Shown here: positions 36,982 through 49,443 of the stretch, in pieces | How the letters are laid out: each line of letters opens with the position of its first letter | Numbering within the stretch: the first letter of the stretch is position 1 | Source of the DNA: Ulota crispa | Taxonomy: Eukaryota; Streptophyta; Bryopsida; Orthotrichales; Orthotrichaceae | Direction of reading: 5' to 3' | Length of the DNA: 64,000 nucleotides | Assembly (NCBI GenBank): GCA_963920765.1 | Contig: OY987249.1 | Coordinates: forward strand, 188,501 to 252,500 | Position numbers and translations under genes: made by a program | The notes under the pieces: model-generated | What the model saw: the letters and a program-made list of their open reading frames with translations, nothing else | What the model was told of the DNA's origin: nothing | The model's database searches: none

Positions 36982-37618
36982 TATCCATTAAGCTTAGTCT
37001 TGAGCTAGAAATAACAAGTAAACAGAGGAGTACTGCAACAAACCCTAATACTACGCTTTTCTCTAGCTTCATTTGAACCAAGGTGTACTTCGAGTGCTTA
37101 AAGGAAGAGATATTGAGTGGCTACCTGTAAGAATGGGCACTAGACTCCAGGTCTAAAAATTTAAAGCAAAAAATTAGCCACTCAATAAGTTTCAATGTTA
37201 TCGGATTCCAAATCTCCCAATCAATTCTGAGAACAAGAAGAATAACAAATAAATAAATAAATAAATTCCACAACAAAATAGGTGTCGACGTAGCAATTCA
37301 TTTGAACTGCTCTTCAATAAGAAGAATGCATGGCAATTATCCGGATGTGGTACTTAGTTCCATTCTACAACCCCACCCAAATAAGTCCTGCAAAGTTTCA
37401 TCCCAAACCCTTGGGACCTCATTCCTAAGATCACGCAATGACCATATGACCAACTCTATTGGGCATTATACAAGGCGCTGGCAGACGTGGCTATGGATAG
37501 TGATGCTTCGTCTAGGATCACAATAGGATTTTGAGCTTTGCTGAGAAGCAATAATATTAACCAGGGGCACCAATTTACAGATCAAAAGAGAGAGATTCTG
37601 GAAAACAAAGAGTCACAT
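36982..37618. other. Region 3' of the methyltransferase
   Basis: Unremarkable DNA, probably including the methyltransferase 3' UTR at its right side. Holds an AAAT microsatellite at 37246-37265. No gene seen. Confidence 0.45.
37246..37265. repeat. (AAAT)5 microsatellite
   Basis: Five tandem AAAT units downstream of the methyltransferase gene. Confidence 0.9.
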
Positions 37619-39687
37619 TCATTTCTTGATCGCAACTATGGTTCTGTGACGAGGGGAACTCTCCATTTGGGATGGGAACATAAAACCCCGCTTTTCAATG
37701 GCCCTCTCCAAATGGAAGGTTCTGTAATCATCAAAATACGGTTCCGTTGCTTTAAACTGCCACAATTGCACAAAATCTATGTTAAACTTCAGATTGGCAT
37801 TATATTATTGCACAACTAATTGCTTTCATACACTGCTCAACATAACGGGTTTAGAACTTTCTCAAGCTTCATATAACCTTGTAAATAAACAACAAGGTCA
37901 ATTAACCCTATTGAAGTTTGATCATCTAAAAACCAAAGCATGAGCAGCCTGTGTTAGAGACTCACAGCAGTGAAGGCAAAAACGTTGTTCACCATGTTTT
38001 GAACAAGGTGAGAATACGGGTTGATTTCCATGATGGAAAGCGCACCTCCTGGTCTCAACAACCTATGTGCTTCCTCAATAATCTGCATAATCAGAACCTC
38101 AAATTTCAAATATGCTACAATATTGAAACAAAACCAGCCAGAATGTATAGCATACACCTGCTGAACTTGTACAGAGATTCGACACAAGGAACAGCGAGCT
38201 GCTGTGCCCAACAATCACAACTTCCTGGAAGGGCTTGTAAAGGTTACCTCTTTAGTGGCAGAACGTGGTAATTCATGGCATACTAGACACATGGATACCA
38301 AATCAAACGCTCCCGAGGGTAAGCCGGTAAATTCTCCGGCTGCATGCAGGAAGTGCACAGGCAGTTTTCGATCCTGCATCCCTTGCAACTGTGAACGCTC
38401 TCACTCTCCTCACAGACTACTATGTGAACAACAGGATGTGCAAGAATGCCGTAAAACAGACAGACAGACATCCCACAGACAATAACTGGATTTGTAGATG
38501 TGTGCTTTAAATAGATACAGCTCTTTGCTTCAGAAAACTTACCAAAGGAGCAGCTTTCTCCTTCGTCCGGAAATTGGCAACGGAAATAAAATAAGGTGAG
38601 AGATCGACTCCAATGACGTGCGCACCAGGAAAAATCTGAGCAAATCCGCAATGAAGACACACTACCAGTCATTCAAATGCAGCAAAAGTCACTCATTTCA
38701 ACACACCCAAAAACCTGGAATTTCACGTACATCAACCTGACCATGCCTCACAGACTGGAATTACAGTTTCTTGGATTGTTATGACGAACCTGGTGTAGAC
38801 CAAAAGTGCTGAGCCCGGATGCACATCCTAAATCAATAATTGCACGAGGAGTGAAGTTCAACATTTGACAGAGCTTTGCATGATAAGAATCTCTTAGTTT
38901 TATATCGCCATTCGGATCCATCACTTTTCTCTGCAACCAACACATGAATGTTTGTTATGGCGACCTCGAGAAAGAGTATAAAATTAGGTTAGAAACGAAC
39001 AAGTTTCAAGTTTCCGTTCAATAAAACTAGTTTTGTTTACCTCGGGATCGAAGACATTGGCGTGCACTGATTTGGCAGCCAGCTCCACCTCTAACGCAGC
39101 ATCCCATGAGAGGTTCCCGTTGTCATATGCATGGAAGGGTTTTAAATAATACTGGACACCACGACGTTCTGGGTCAGCCAGCCGCAAGAAAACAGAGGCC
39201 CAACATTGAAGAGGAAAGCCAAGTGCAAAGGTCCGAGGCAACAGTGGAATGCGTTGAGAGGGAGACAGAGAAGACCTACTTCGGGATATTCTATGTCGGG
39301 GTTTTGCACGGCCTTCAACTCGGCGTCCCAGTCGAACTCTCGAAGCCTGGCTAACTCCGGAGCCCAGGGATGCCCAATTTCGGTGCCGCGCTCCATGATC
39401 ATCTTGCGAGCCTGCCCCGATGCGAACTTGAAAAACGGCTTAAACGAGAAGAGCGCATTCACGGCGCCCGTCATGGCGTTCATAGCGGGCGTGCCCTCCG
39501 GCACGGCTGACGTCGTCGTCGTCTGGCTCAGATTGTAGGGCTCCCGCGTAGAAGTCGACGAGGCTTGACATCTTACGCACAAGCTCTGGAAACGAAAAAC
39601 CAAAATCAGGGCTTTCCAATTTCTGACCTCCTCACACTCTCCCGCGCTGAAATTCAGACAGTTACCATTCTGATTGAAAGCGGCCAC
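37619..39687 (-). CDS. Class I SAM-dependent methyltransferase (type 11 family)
   Basis: Transfers a methyl group from S-adenosylmethionine; the acceptor cannot be told from sequence. Exons in reading order: 39687-39280, 39151-39041, 38930-38790, 38635-38543, 38373-38248, 38082-37966 and 37756-37619 (TGA). Every junction is GT-AG and in phase, giving about 377 residues. After a poorly conserved leader come HPWAPELARLREFDWDAELK and the family block YYLKPFHAYDNGNLSWDAAL. The SAM-binding fold follows: motif I IIDLGCASGLSTFGL, post-I VIGVDLSPYF, motif II GAFDLVSMCLVCHELP, motif III LRPGGALSIMEINP. The C terminus is FKATEPYFDDY, then ESSPRHRTIVAIKK. It resembles plant proteins of the At4g29590 type, many of them predicted plastid. 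The start is uncertain: a splice-like TTTCCAG at 39588-39582 could mean a further 5' exon. It lies 1.8 kb downstream of the oxygenase, on the same strand. Confidence 0.93.
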
Positions 39688-41458
39688 GATTCACCAATAA
39701 GCTTACTTTGCAAAGCATCCCGCCTTAACCCCAAAATCTTCACCTCATTCCACCCTCAAAACCCTTAATAGTGCAACATAGCCTGCAACGGTCAACCCTG
39801 CTTGCACCGACGTCAATCACCGGAAACGAATACCCCAATGATATCGAGCATGACGACTCTCACACCAATGCCAACACACAAAAGCCGGTCTACGCCACAA
39901 TTCGCAACCCAAACCCAAAAAGAAGGCGAGGAGGGGAGGAAGCAGCAAGCCCACCGCAGATGGCAGCACCGCCAGCGCAGCCATGGCTCCCACAACTTGT
40001 CACCGCTCACAGCTAGTGTCCACGGCGTCGCCCAGAGGGTAAAGATCCAAAAGCGCCCCTGCGAGTTGCACAATTGCCTGACCTACGGCAGAAGAGAGGA
40101 GAGCAGCAAGCGCATCAAGAGCAACGAATTGGCGTTTTTCCACAAGGCTCTAACTTACATAAAGTCACAAGCAGGAAGCGGTGAGCATGACGAAGTATGA
40201 GCGCGTGACAGACGCTGAACTGGATTGAATCCGCAGATTGGAAGTCCAAGTACTGTTGGCGATTCAAGCGGATTTGTTCGATATTCTGGAGCTCCAGGAC
40301 GAATATCATCCACCAGGTCCCGCTCCTCAAGCGTTGCCTGCCTGTTGCGAGTCCAGTCTCGCCCTGCCTGCGGCTCTCCCGCTGCTCATGGCCCACCTCT
40401 CGTCGGTATCTCGACACTAACTTACCGGTATATTTTCTGCCTTTCCCTCTTCCTTCTTGGGCACCTTGAAATCCTGACATGCTGATTCACTGTACTCGCC
40501 GAATCCGTATTCCAGAATGCAGCAGATTACGATGCTCTTGCTACCGCTGCACTTGAATGGTGGCACCTGTATCGGCAGTGTAAACGTAATAATGTTGCAG
40601 TTGCTTATGTTTGAAATTCTAAATGGGGTCTATATGGACGTCAAATGAAAATATGAATGGAGGTTTCGATATAGCCTCTTTTGTCTTCAACGATGCTGGC
40701 AAGTGCTTGCCATGTGACTCACTCAAATCCACACTCACCATTAACTCTTCCAATATTGGAAATGTCACCCACATCTAGAATGAGCTACAAATTTTCAGGA
40801 ATGAAAACTTGACTTCATGCTTCGTAATTGAGTACTCATGTTCATACTTCCAACAATGGAGGCTCATGTTCAGAGAATCTTCCTCTAACTACTGCATTGG
40901 AAGCACTCAACGTTGAAAATTATTTGCCTCCTAAACTACTCTGAAACCCACGAATGACCATCCAGTAGGAATAACAGGAGCTTAATCTTTCTACTCTTCC
41001 AAGATATGAAAGAAAGGCAGGAGAAGCAAGCAAGATGGTACGGAATGATCATGGAGCAGGTACCCGCTCGCTGAGCAATAGACTTACGCTAGAACGGAGT
41101 GGACCAAGGAGCCTTTATTTCAATCCAGAAACAAACTTCCAAATTTTTCAAATAGCTTCATCCTAAGAAGGAGCCCCGGTATACTGTACAGTCTAACACC
41201 ACGGCAACTTAAGAATTCTTACTACCTGTATTCTCCAGCCATTATACACAAAGAGCTTGACGAGCAGCTTGCCAATTACACATGGCTGCTACAGCCATCA
41301 ACTTGGTAGAGATCTCGGAGCCGTTGACTTGCCATATAGTCTTCCAAATGATTTAAGACGACGCTTCTAAAAGCAGTAGCTTTTAGCCTGAACAATGAGC
41401 TCAAGAGTTGCGTCTCTGCTTATGAATCTGTTTGAACCATTTCATGGATGCCAGTTGT
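39688..41458. other. Spacer between the methyltransferase and oxygenase genes
   Basis: 39.7-40.5 kb is GC-richer and is likely the promoter/5' UTR of the minus-strand methyltransferase. 40.5-41.46 kb is probably the oxygenase 3' UTR and flank. Several open frames overlap on both strands near 39.8-40.4 kb, but none has recognisable content. Confidence 0.45.
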
Positions 41459-43671
41459 CTAGGAAGGTTTGCTGTTTTTCAGGTTGATAATCGCAAGCTC
41501 AGCCTCCACGTATTCGCCAGCAGAAACCGGAGGATAGCTATCAGATGCAGCAGCCTTGCCAAAATGGCCCAGTGGTTTTAGTATTGCGTCTGAAGCAACA
41601 TGAGCAAACATCTGGCACCACCAACCATTCACACCAAGCTTTCAGCTCTGTGCTCGATATCCAAAAGACAATATATCTTCTATACACTCATAAAACCCTC
41701 CTACACTCCAAGGACGTCAAGCAGACAAGGTTTTCAATACGGCTACTCGGTGATGGATCCATCATGAAATACAGAAACTACAGTGGTTTTACATCACTAC
41801 CATAAACTCGATACTAATCAATGAAAATTTATGTAAAATTGCACAAATCCAGCAAGACTGGATTTTCTAACCAAGAGCCTCCAAATGAGTGTCCAGCTTT
41901 ATACAAACTTCTGAGAACAGCTTGCCCAATGATATGAATCGGCGAGGTATTCGAAGGACTCAAACTTACCGTTGAAGACACCCTCCACAAATTCCTGTCC
42001 GCCTTCTGAGATGCTTCAACAGCCTTGAGGGTACTCTCACCAACAACGACCTCGTGCATGCCCGCTGCACATTCGCCACCTGTCAACCACTCCAACTATT
42101 CCACACGTACAAAGATCAGAAGCAAAAAAAATCCTGCAAATGCAAAAACCTGACGCACCTACGGCTTTCGTCAGGTAGGCTTCTCATGAAGCTGCATTTG
42201 CTTTTGCAGTACTCAATTAGAGTTTCTCATGTACAGTATGCACTGTGTAGTCCTGGTAGTAAATACTAAGAAAAAAGTAGATCACTTAAGTTACATGAGG
42301 TAATGCTACTCACAAAACTGAAAACAAAAAGGAAATGGTCAACACGAACCTGCTTGCCGGCTTGAAGTAAAAGACATCCTTCGGGAACTTTGACTGGAAC
42401 TTTGCGTCCATCTTTAAGCCAGATAAAAAGTCCAGGAAAGCGGCTACGGCCGTGGATACTTAGGAAATTGAGGTCATAGTGGTAACCCGCAAACACAGTG
42501 TTCAATTCACCGTACTTAGATAGGTCACTTCCCGTTGGAGCCAATAAATGAGGTCCCTGAAAGACACATGTTTCATGTTACACATATAGCTTTTTAAAAG
42601 TAACGAACGTCATGAGTCTGTTAGTATCCTCTCAAGTTACCTGGTTCATTAGAGAAGTGAATGCTGTTCTGGGGAGACCAAAGCCAAGAGCAGCCATCTC
42701 TGCAACAACCTGCAAAGCAGGGCGATAGTCAACACTGAAAGTATCAGACGCATTCAAAACAGAAATGACCCACGCCATAACCGACTTTCCTAGAAAACGA
42801 GAAGAATATGCAGCACAATAAAGGACCATACCTCAACAGCGGCGATCATCTTGTGACCCCAGCTGTTCATGACATCCACCCATTCAGGAAAGCTCTCCGG
42901 GATTACAGGTTCCGCATTCAATTCCTGCGAAACAGACAAAACAGCAATCGATCAGCATGCTGTACCATCTCAAAAAACAGCCAACACAACAACAAGGTGA
43001 TGACCGAAATAGTCAAATCCGGCGAAACAAAAACCCAACGGATGCAGAAACCTGGAATCGGGTTTGGGAAGGGCGGGGTCCGATGCGCCACATGTAGCGC
43101 CATTTTCGATCCGGACCAACAGGAATGAGAGGGCGCGAGATGGGCGGCAGGCTGAGCATGAATTCCTGCATCGTCGGATCCACCGAACATCGAGGCACTT
43201 CGATACCTTCCGGGGTCACACCCACCTGCACACAATTCGCACTCTCAGTGTACAGGGTAGGGCGTGGTGGGACAATCGACAATCCACACAAGATCAATGT
43301 CAACTCGATGCTCGCAAGGAGGTAGTACCCCATACCTGGTAATGCAACTCCGGGCGCTCCTGCTTGCGCTTCAGGGCAGCAGCCTGTCCGAAGTACCGCT
43401 CCATCATGTCCAAGAATCGATCGTTATCTTCCGTGGAGCAGCGAGGGTCCCGAATAACGAGCGCTCCCGTTTCCCGCAAGCAGGTGGCCACTTTGGCACA
43501 GCTTTCACGCAGCTCGTCATCGCACAAATCCGACCCTGCTACGGCCCCCGTGCCCTGCTCCAACTGCCCAGTGCTGTCAACCCCCGGGTAGCTAATCGGC
43601 AGCTCACTCGCGAAATGCTGCGCCGCTCTCCATTTCAGAAACGGCTCCAAATCTATTACCGAAAGCTCCAT
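41459..43671 (-). CDS. 2-oxoglutarate/Fe(II)-dependent oxygenase (isopenicillin N synthase-like fold)
   Basis: Uses 2-oxoglutarate and O2 to oxidise an unknown small-molecule substrate. Exons in reading order: 43671-43336, 43225-43052, 42924-42832, 42709-42641, 42556-42350, 42095-41970 and 41611-41459 (TAG). All junctions are GT-AG and phase 0, giving 385 residues. The DIOX-N-like part starts MELSVIDLEPFL and includes RETGALVIRDPRCS and DMMERYFGQ. The catalytic jelly roll shows the metal ligands HYD (in FAGYHYDLNFLSIHGRSRF) and the distal His in GGECAAGMHEVVV. The RVS of LWRVSST fits the RxS 2-oxoglutarate anchor. It ends with FAHVASDAILKPLGHF and YPPVSAGEYVEAELAIINL, as in related plant proteins. 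I chose the second in-frame Met (43671) because MELSVIDL is the usual N-terminal form; an upstream Met at 43713 is possible. All key residues are present. Confidence 0.93.
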
Positions 43672-44323
43672 CGCAAAGCCCCGCACTACTCCTCCGCAAC
43701 CATCACCTAACACACAAATTGTTCCCTTTTTCTATCAAAACCTTCCGATGTATTTCTGCAAAAACGCACCCAATTCAGACACTAGGATCTGCGCTCTCGG
43801 ACAAATGCTGGTTCTACCATTTCAAAGCGAAATCACGCAGTCGACGTGGGAATTCGAGGACACAAGCATACAGAGGGAACAGGAAGACGAAGATGATGAG
43901 AGTCGCGGTGCTTGTTTATGACGACAAACGTCGACGTTCGCCTGTTTTACGTTTCGTTGACAACCCTTCGTCCAAAAACAGATGGCGGAAGGAATACGTT
44001 GCTTCGTTCGGACGACATTCATTGCCGCTACGGTTAGCGGTTTCTTGCCCATTCATTCAGCCGACGTGGCAGACTCGATTAGTGGATTGTTGCATGAGAG
44101 CTCCTCACCCATGCACATAAACCAGTTTGAATTTTAAATACTTTTGTGAAAATATGAATGTTACAGTATTTGTACGCAAAGGTGAATTCTTTTAGTAGCG
44201 TAGAAGGAAAATTTACTTACTAAAAACTTTGTGCCTTAGATGTAAGTAGGAATGAATTACAATATCAAATACCCTTGTAACTACTCCTAAGTCAAATATC
44301 GTTTAAAATTTATCAACTTTGAC
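43672..44323. other. Upstream region of the oxygenase gene
   Basis: GC-moderate for about 400 bases, then AT-rich. Probable minus-strand promoter/5' UTR. No other gene seen. Confidence 0.45.
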
Positions 44324-44574
44324 ATTTAACCCCAGAACGCCCAACCCAAATTCTTGTAGTGTTGAACATCATTGCAAATAATTTGGCACCACAAGTTCAA
44401 AAACAACATTTGGAATAGTTAGCCAATGATATTGCAAGAAGCTTAGGGTCCGCATATGTATGAAAAATTTGGTAAGCTTTAGTTGCAAGAATTAAAAAAT
44501 TATAATGGTCAAAGACAACAAACTGTCAAATATGGAGAGGCCATATTCTGACATGTGGGGCGCTCAGGGGTTAA
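44324..44574. mobile_element. TTAA-bounded element J (251 bp)
   Basis: TTAA-CCCCAGAACGCCCAACC at left, GTGGGGCGCTCAGGGG-TTAA at right. Both ends are well preserved. Confidence 0.8.
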
Positions 44575-45465
44575 CGCTTGAAATTGGAATAAGTTACTCA
44601 GTTCTTATTTTCTTTGGAAGTTGAAATATTGAAACAGACATGACGAGAGTTTCTCTAAAATTCAATTTCAAGTATACTTCAATTTCAAATGAAACATTTG
44701 TGATCCATGCAAATTGAACTTTGTTCCATTCATGATTGGGATGTTGTCACCATTAGGAATTATATGCAACTAATCACAAATCATGTTGTTGCTCTAGTAA
44801 ATAGTTGTGTTTACCATAGGCATTGATAATAATGAGGTGGTTTACATAGTAAATACAATATGTTTATGTTATAACCTACCATACAATTTGTTTGTCCATG
44901 TTAAATAATTGTAGGTTGTTAAAACTGGAGAAATAAAATATGGTTGAGCAAACAAGATCCTTATATAGTTATTGAAAACTAGAAAAATCCATGTCCTTCA
45001 TGTGGTAAAATTGTAGAATTGAAGATTTGAATGCTTCTAAAGATTAAAAATTTGGTTAGTAATGAGCAAAACACAAATTGTCTAGTTCTAAGGTTAGGAG
45101 AGATAATACCCTCATACTTGTCATTTTGAACTCAAAGGTCTTCATTCATCCATGTAATATTGGACAATTTAATTCCTCTGCACATATACAAACACAAATA
45201 AAAATGTTTATTTTTTTAATTTATGAAAACTCAGCCATTCTCCAAATTTCTTCTTCTTTTTCGTTAAAATCCGTCCTTCTTTATATGTGCATTCCAAAGA
45301 AAATTTCCGCATAAGAACTGCAGCAGGTTACAAAAGAGCCCTCCATTTCCGATCTTCATATGCTTCTATGGCTGTGTATGCTTACTGCAGCCAGGGGTTA
45401 AAGATGGAAAACACCCTGCTGTAAAAAAGATCATGAGTGTGGCCATTATTTTGAATTTTACTTGA
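44575..45465. other. AT-rich intergenic DNA
   Basis: No gene. A lone AGGGG-TTAA end at 45393-45401 may be a further decayed TTAA element. Confidence 0.5.
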
Positions 45466-45699
45466 TTAACCCTTAAACAACCATAGGGAATAGTATATAC
45501 GTTGACATATAATTGTCATTTGCTATCAATAAGAAATTTTAATTTGAGATCTGAAGTAGCTCACTAGAACCACATTGATCTATTCTCCATCTTCTTTGTT
45601 GATCTCAAATGTAGTAGAGGTGTGGATCCATTCCAAATACAAGAAAAATACCCCGTATTGTACTGGTCGCAAAGGGCCTTTCGGTCGTTTAAGGGTTAA
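45466..45699. mobile_element. TTAA-bounded element L (234 bp)
   Basis: TTAA-CCCTTAAACAACC at left, GGTCGTTTAAGGG-TTAA at right. Close relative of C. The right TTAA is shared with element M. Confidence 0.82.
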
Positions 45700-45917
45700 C
45701 CTCTGAACAGCATGAAAGCCCTTTTGCCGCTGTATGTGCAAATGTATTTGAGATGCTCTGAGGGCTTTCCAAATTTTTTTAATGCACCCACCATCAAACA
45801 ACCCTTCAATATGTATGGTTGTAACACTTAATTTCCAACTAATTCAAACTTCTGAATATTGATTGTGACCGTATTTGATACCAAATCTCCAGAGCCCAAG
45901 GGCCCTTCAGGGGTTAA
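45696..45917. mobile_element. TTAA-bounded element M (222 bp)
   Basis: TTAA-CCTCTGAACAGCATG at left, AAGGGCCCTTCAGGGG-TTAA at right. The inverted repeats are imperfect beyond the first 9 bases. Confidence 0.65.
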
Positions 45918-46602
45918 GCAAATCCATTGCAACACAAAACTTGGATATAGGATAATAAGACTGCTAATGTACGGTATTGCAGATGGAGGAATGAACTCAT
46001 CCTTCAAGGAAAAATAGATTGCCCTCATTGAGAGATTTTGCGAAATCAATGCTTACTTAGTAATTGGATATGTAGTAGTTAGGGCATCCCCAATCCAGCC
46101 GCAACCAGGCATGGAAAATGCCTTTACCAAGAGTTAATCTAGCTTAACTAAAAATCAGGGCTCCAATGCAGCAGGTATTTGTAACTGCATTTTTCAAGCC
46201 TCCCTACATAAAAGCTCCTCTCTTGCATATTTGGTCATTTTGGAGAGTCCTGCATATCACTCTAGCTTTGACTCTGAAGCAATTTCAGGCAATTTCAGAT
46301 ATTTCTGACATGAATCTCCTCACATAAGCACTTACAAAAGACATAAATTATTAAAAAATTGTGGTTAGTGAGTGTCATAACTTGCTTGCATTGGGGGTTG
46401 TTGGACTGGGAAATGCCCCTGCTTTGTATCTGACCCTAAGTTAGACATGGTTAGACATAGTTTTTGGAGCTCCTTTCTCAATTGGATTGGAGATGCCCTT
46501 ACTATATGATCAATCTTGATGGCTGCATTGGTAGCACCAAGGTAAGTACTTGTTGCCATGATCACTTGCAGTAAAGTCTAAAAATTAGGTTTAAGATTTG
46601 GT
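45918..46602. other. AT-rich intergenic DNA between TTAA elements M and N
   Basis: No gene. GGGCATCCCCAATCCAGCC near 46083 and TTGGATTGGAGATGCCCTT near 46480 are roughly inverted and may bound another decayed MITE of about 420 bp. Confidence 0.45.
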
Positions 46603-47520
46603 TTAACCCTTATAGGACCAAGCTCAGTTTTCACCAAAAACTCTCAAAAACTGCCTTTTTTAAAGCATCAACCAAATCTGTAAACAAAAACTTTTTTAAG
46701 GATATGTAACTATAGGATCTTGTAGTGCAATGGTTTTAGAAGAAGCAAGAAAATTTCAGAAGTTTTCACCAAGTGGATTGGAAGATACAACGATTTAAAA
46801 ACTTTTTTGGGTCATGTGGAAAATTGGGTAGCTACCTTCAAAAGGTCAAATTCTTAAGGGGAAGAGGCCATGTTGGCAGTGCTTCTCTATATTCCATATT
46901 TCACCTAAGTAGGATGCATGCTTAAAAAGTTTCGAATCATTTGAAATTGTACAACACATGGAAAAAAAATAGGACAAAAAAAAAGTAGAGAATGATTAAA
47001 AACATTAAATTGTTAAAAATTTAGTTATGGAAATTTAAAAAATCAACCCCATTGGTTGTAATGTTGTAAGTAACAATTTCTATCCTTTGGTCTTACATAT
47101 TTTCAATAATATTAAAAATTGAGTAAAATAAGGGACTTCAAAGTTTATTTTAGAGTAGAGAATCCAAAATTGCTCGCAAACAAAAACTCCTCATAATTTT
47201 CATCTCATCAATCCAAATGGAATTATTCAAAGATTTCCACATATGCATAAATCTCTTGAACCAATTTCAAATTTTTGTTTCTAAACTAGTTATTTTTAAA
47301 AAACTACCCAAGCTGTCCACCGAGCAAAAAAATCAACATATTAGGCTATAACTCTTTGCTCACAATTCCAAACGTCATGAAAGTTAGTGCAAATAAATAG
47401 ATATTCCTTACCCCCACATTCTATTAGACTTTCAATCTAAAGTATGAAATCTCCAATCACATGTACTTACCCAAAATTCCTACGTTGTCAAAAAAGGAAG
47501 CTTGGTGCTTTAGGGGTTAA
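46603..47520. mobile_element. TTAA-bounded element N (918 bp)
   Basis: TTAA-CCCTTATAGGACCAAG at left, CTTGGTGCTTTAGGGG-TTAA at right. The right TTAA is shared with element O, whose interior it resembles. Confidence 0.82.
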
Positions 47521-49164
47521 CCCTTAAAGCACTAAGCTCAATTTTTCACCAAAACTACTCCTAAATTGCCATTTCTAGTACAAGTACCAAATTTTAGAAG
47601 AAAAAAAAAAATCTGACAAATATAGCCATAAGATCTTATATTACACTAGTATCCAAAGCTGTGAAAAAAAAATCAGGAGTTTTTCCCATGTAGATTGTTA
47701 GATATTTGAGTTTGAGTTGACAAAAAGTCATTTTTGTCTCTGCAAATATCTGGGCAATTGCACTTCACAAGGTCATATTTGTATGAAGAAATTTCCAATT
47801 TGGTTGTAATTTTTTGGACTTGTCCTTCAAAGCAAGTTAGGTACTCACCAGCAGTAATAAATGTGGCTAAATTTAGCAAAAACTCCATCTCAAATTTGGT
47901 TGCGCTAAAATTATATTGTAACAACAAAGAGGAAAATTTTAAAAGTTATGTAGCCAAAGTTTCAAGATGCAAAATTGCCTTTGAGCTAAGGTGCATTTTG
48001 ACGTGCTGCCCTATCACTGATGAGACCTTGGATTAAGACAATTTGAGTAGCCATTAATCATATTTGATTTCTCCCCACCTAGCTATAATGCAAAGTGTAA
48101 ATGCCCTATTCATTCACCTACCCTCCCTCAAATGGCTGCTTGTAGTTATTGTGTCATGGCAAAGTTTGGCGATTGTAAGAATGTACTAGTTAGTCATTTA
48201 GCAACTTCTTGACAAATTTTTTGATTAGTGTACACTTTGCAAATGTCCAAGTTTAGCATTATAACTAACAAAATAAAACAACAATTGAAGATTGATGTTA
48301 GACATCACCAATTCACATAAGTGAAGAATATTTGAACTAAACTTAAAGGTTGCCATTTATAACCTAATAAGCTGCCACGCATGTAGCTAAAAGTTCTTAG
48401 GCAAGAAAAAAACTTGTAGACAAAATACTAAACTAAACAAGAAAGTATTGCAACTTGCATACTACTAAAATTCAAAGTAGGTTGCAAAAAATTCAACCTA
48501 CAACCCACGTCTTTAGCAGGTAAAGATAAACCAAAAATGAAAATAATAGCCTTGGTACTCACTTGAAAATTTTCAAATCATTTAGAATTGTAAACACATG
48601 GAAAACAAATAATAAATAAAAAGGTGTAGAGAATGATTCAAACCACTAAATTGTTAAGAATTTAATTATGGAAATGAAAATTTTCAATCCCAATGGTTAT
48701 AATGTGGTGATAAACAATCTACATCTTTTGATTTTGTATCTTTTCTAAAATATTAAAAATTGAGTAAATTAATGGACTTCAAAGTTTATTTTAGAGTAGA
48801 GAATCCATAACTACCAACAAACTACATATCCTCATAATTTTCATCTCATTGATCAAAATGGAATGATTCCAAAGTTTCCCAAGTATATATAAATCTAAAG
48901 AACCAATTTAAAATAACACTATTCAAAAAATGTAATTATAAAAAAAGTTTTTTGGTTGCCCACATAGCAAAGAAAACTATACATTATGCAATAAATTTTG
49001 AACCATGAAGTCAAAATTTATGAAAACTATTGGGCCTTAAAGCTACTCCTTGAACACATCATATGTGAAAATTTCAAAAAAAATAAATGAGAGTACCATT
49101 GGTAGTGAGCTGCCCATAATTGCTATGTTGCCAAAAAAAGTATGTTTAGTGCTTTAGGGGTTAA
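47517..49164. mobile_element. TTAA-bounded element O (1648 bp, longest copy)
   Basis: TTAA-CCCTTAAAGCACTAAG at left, TTTAGTGCTTTAGGGG-TTAA at right. It shares the right half with N but carries roughly 700 bp that N lacks. It is the only copy long enough to hide transposase debris; I recognise none. Confidence 0.82.
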
Positions 49165-49443
49165 GAGGTTTTTAAGGAGTGTGTCATTAGGGGGGTCAAT
49201 CTTAGACTTTGTGCAAAATGAAATCTGCTACATTTGGGCAAACATCAGTTTAGGGTTTGAGCTTTGCCCATAAACTGAAATCCATCCATGCCATCTCTCA
49301 GACACCCTTGTTTTTTGCAGCTACCCCCTAGCGGATTTAGGGCAAGGGCTTGGCGAGTTGCACCCTCCACACTCGCTCTCTTTTCACCTTGCCTTCACCT
49401 TGCCTTCCTTGTATGTCCCACCACCAAGAACACCTCTACAAAC

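Noticed and set aside
37909-37918. TTAACCC words at 37911 and 34168 as TTAA-element ends.
   Set aside because: Bases after CCC do not follow the family pattern and no inverse partner lies nearby.
45393-45401. A lone AGGGG-TTAA as the end of another TTAA element.
   Set aside because: No matching left end or related interior found, so too short to call alone.
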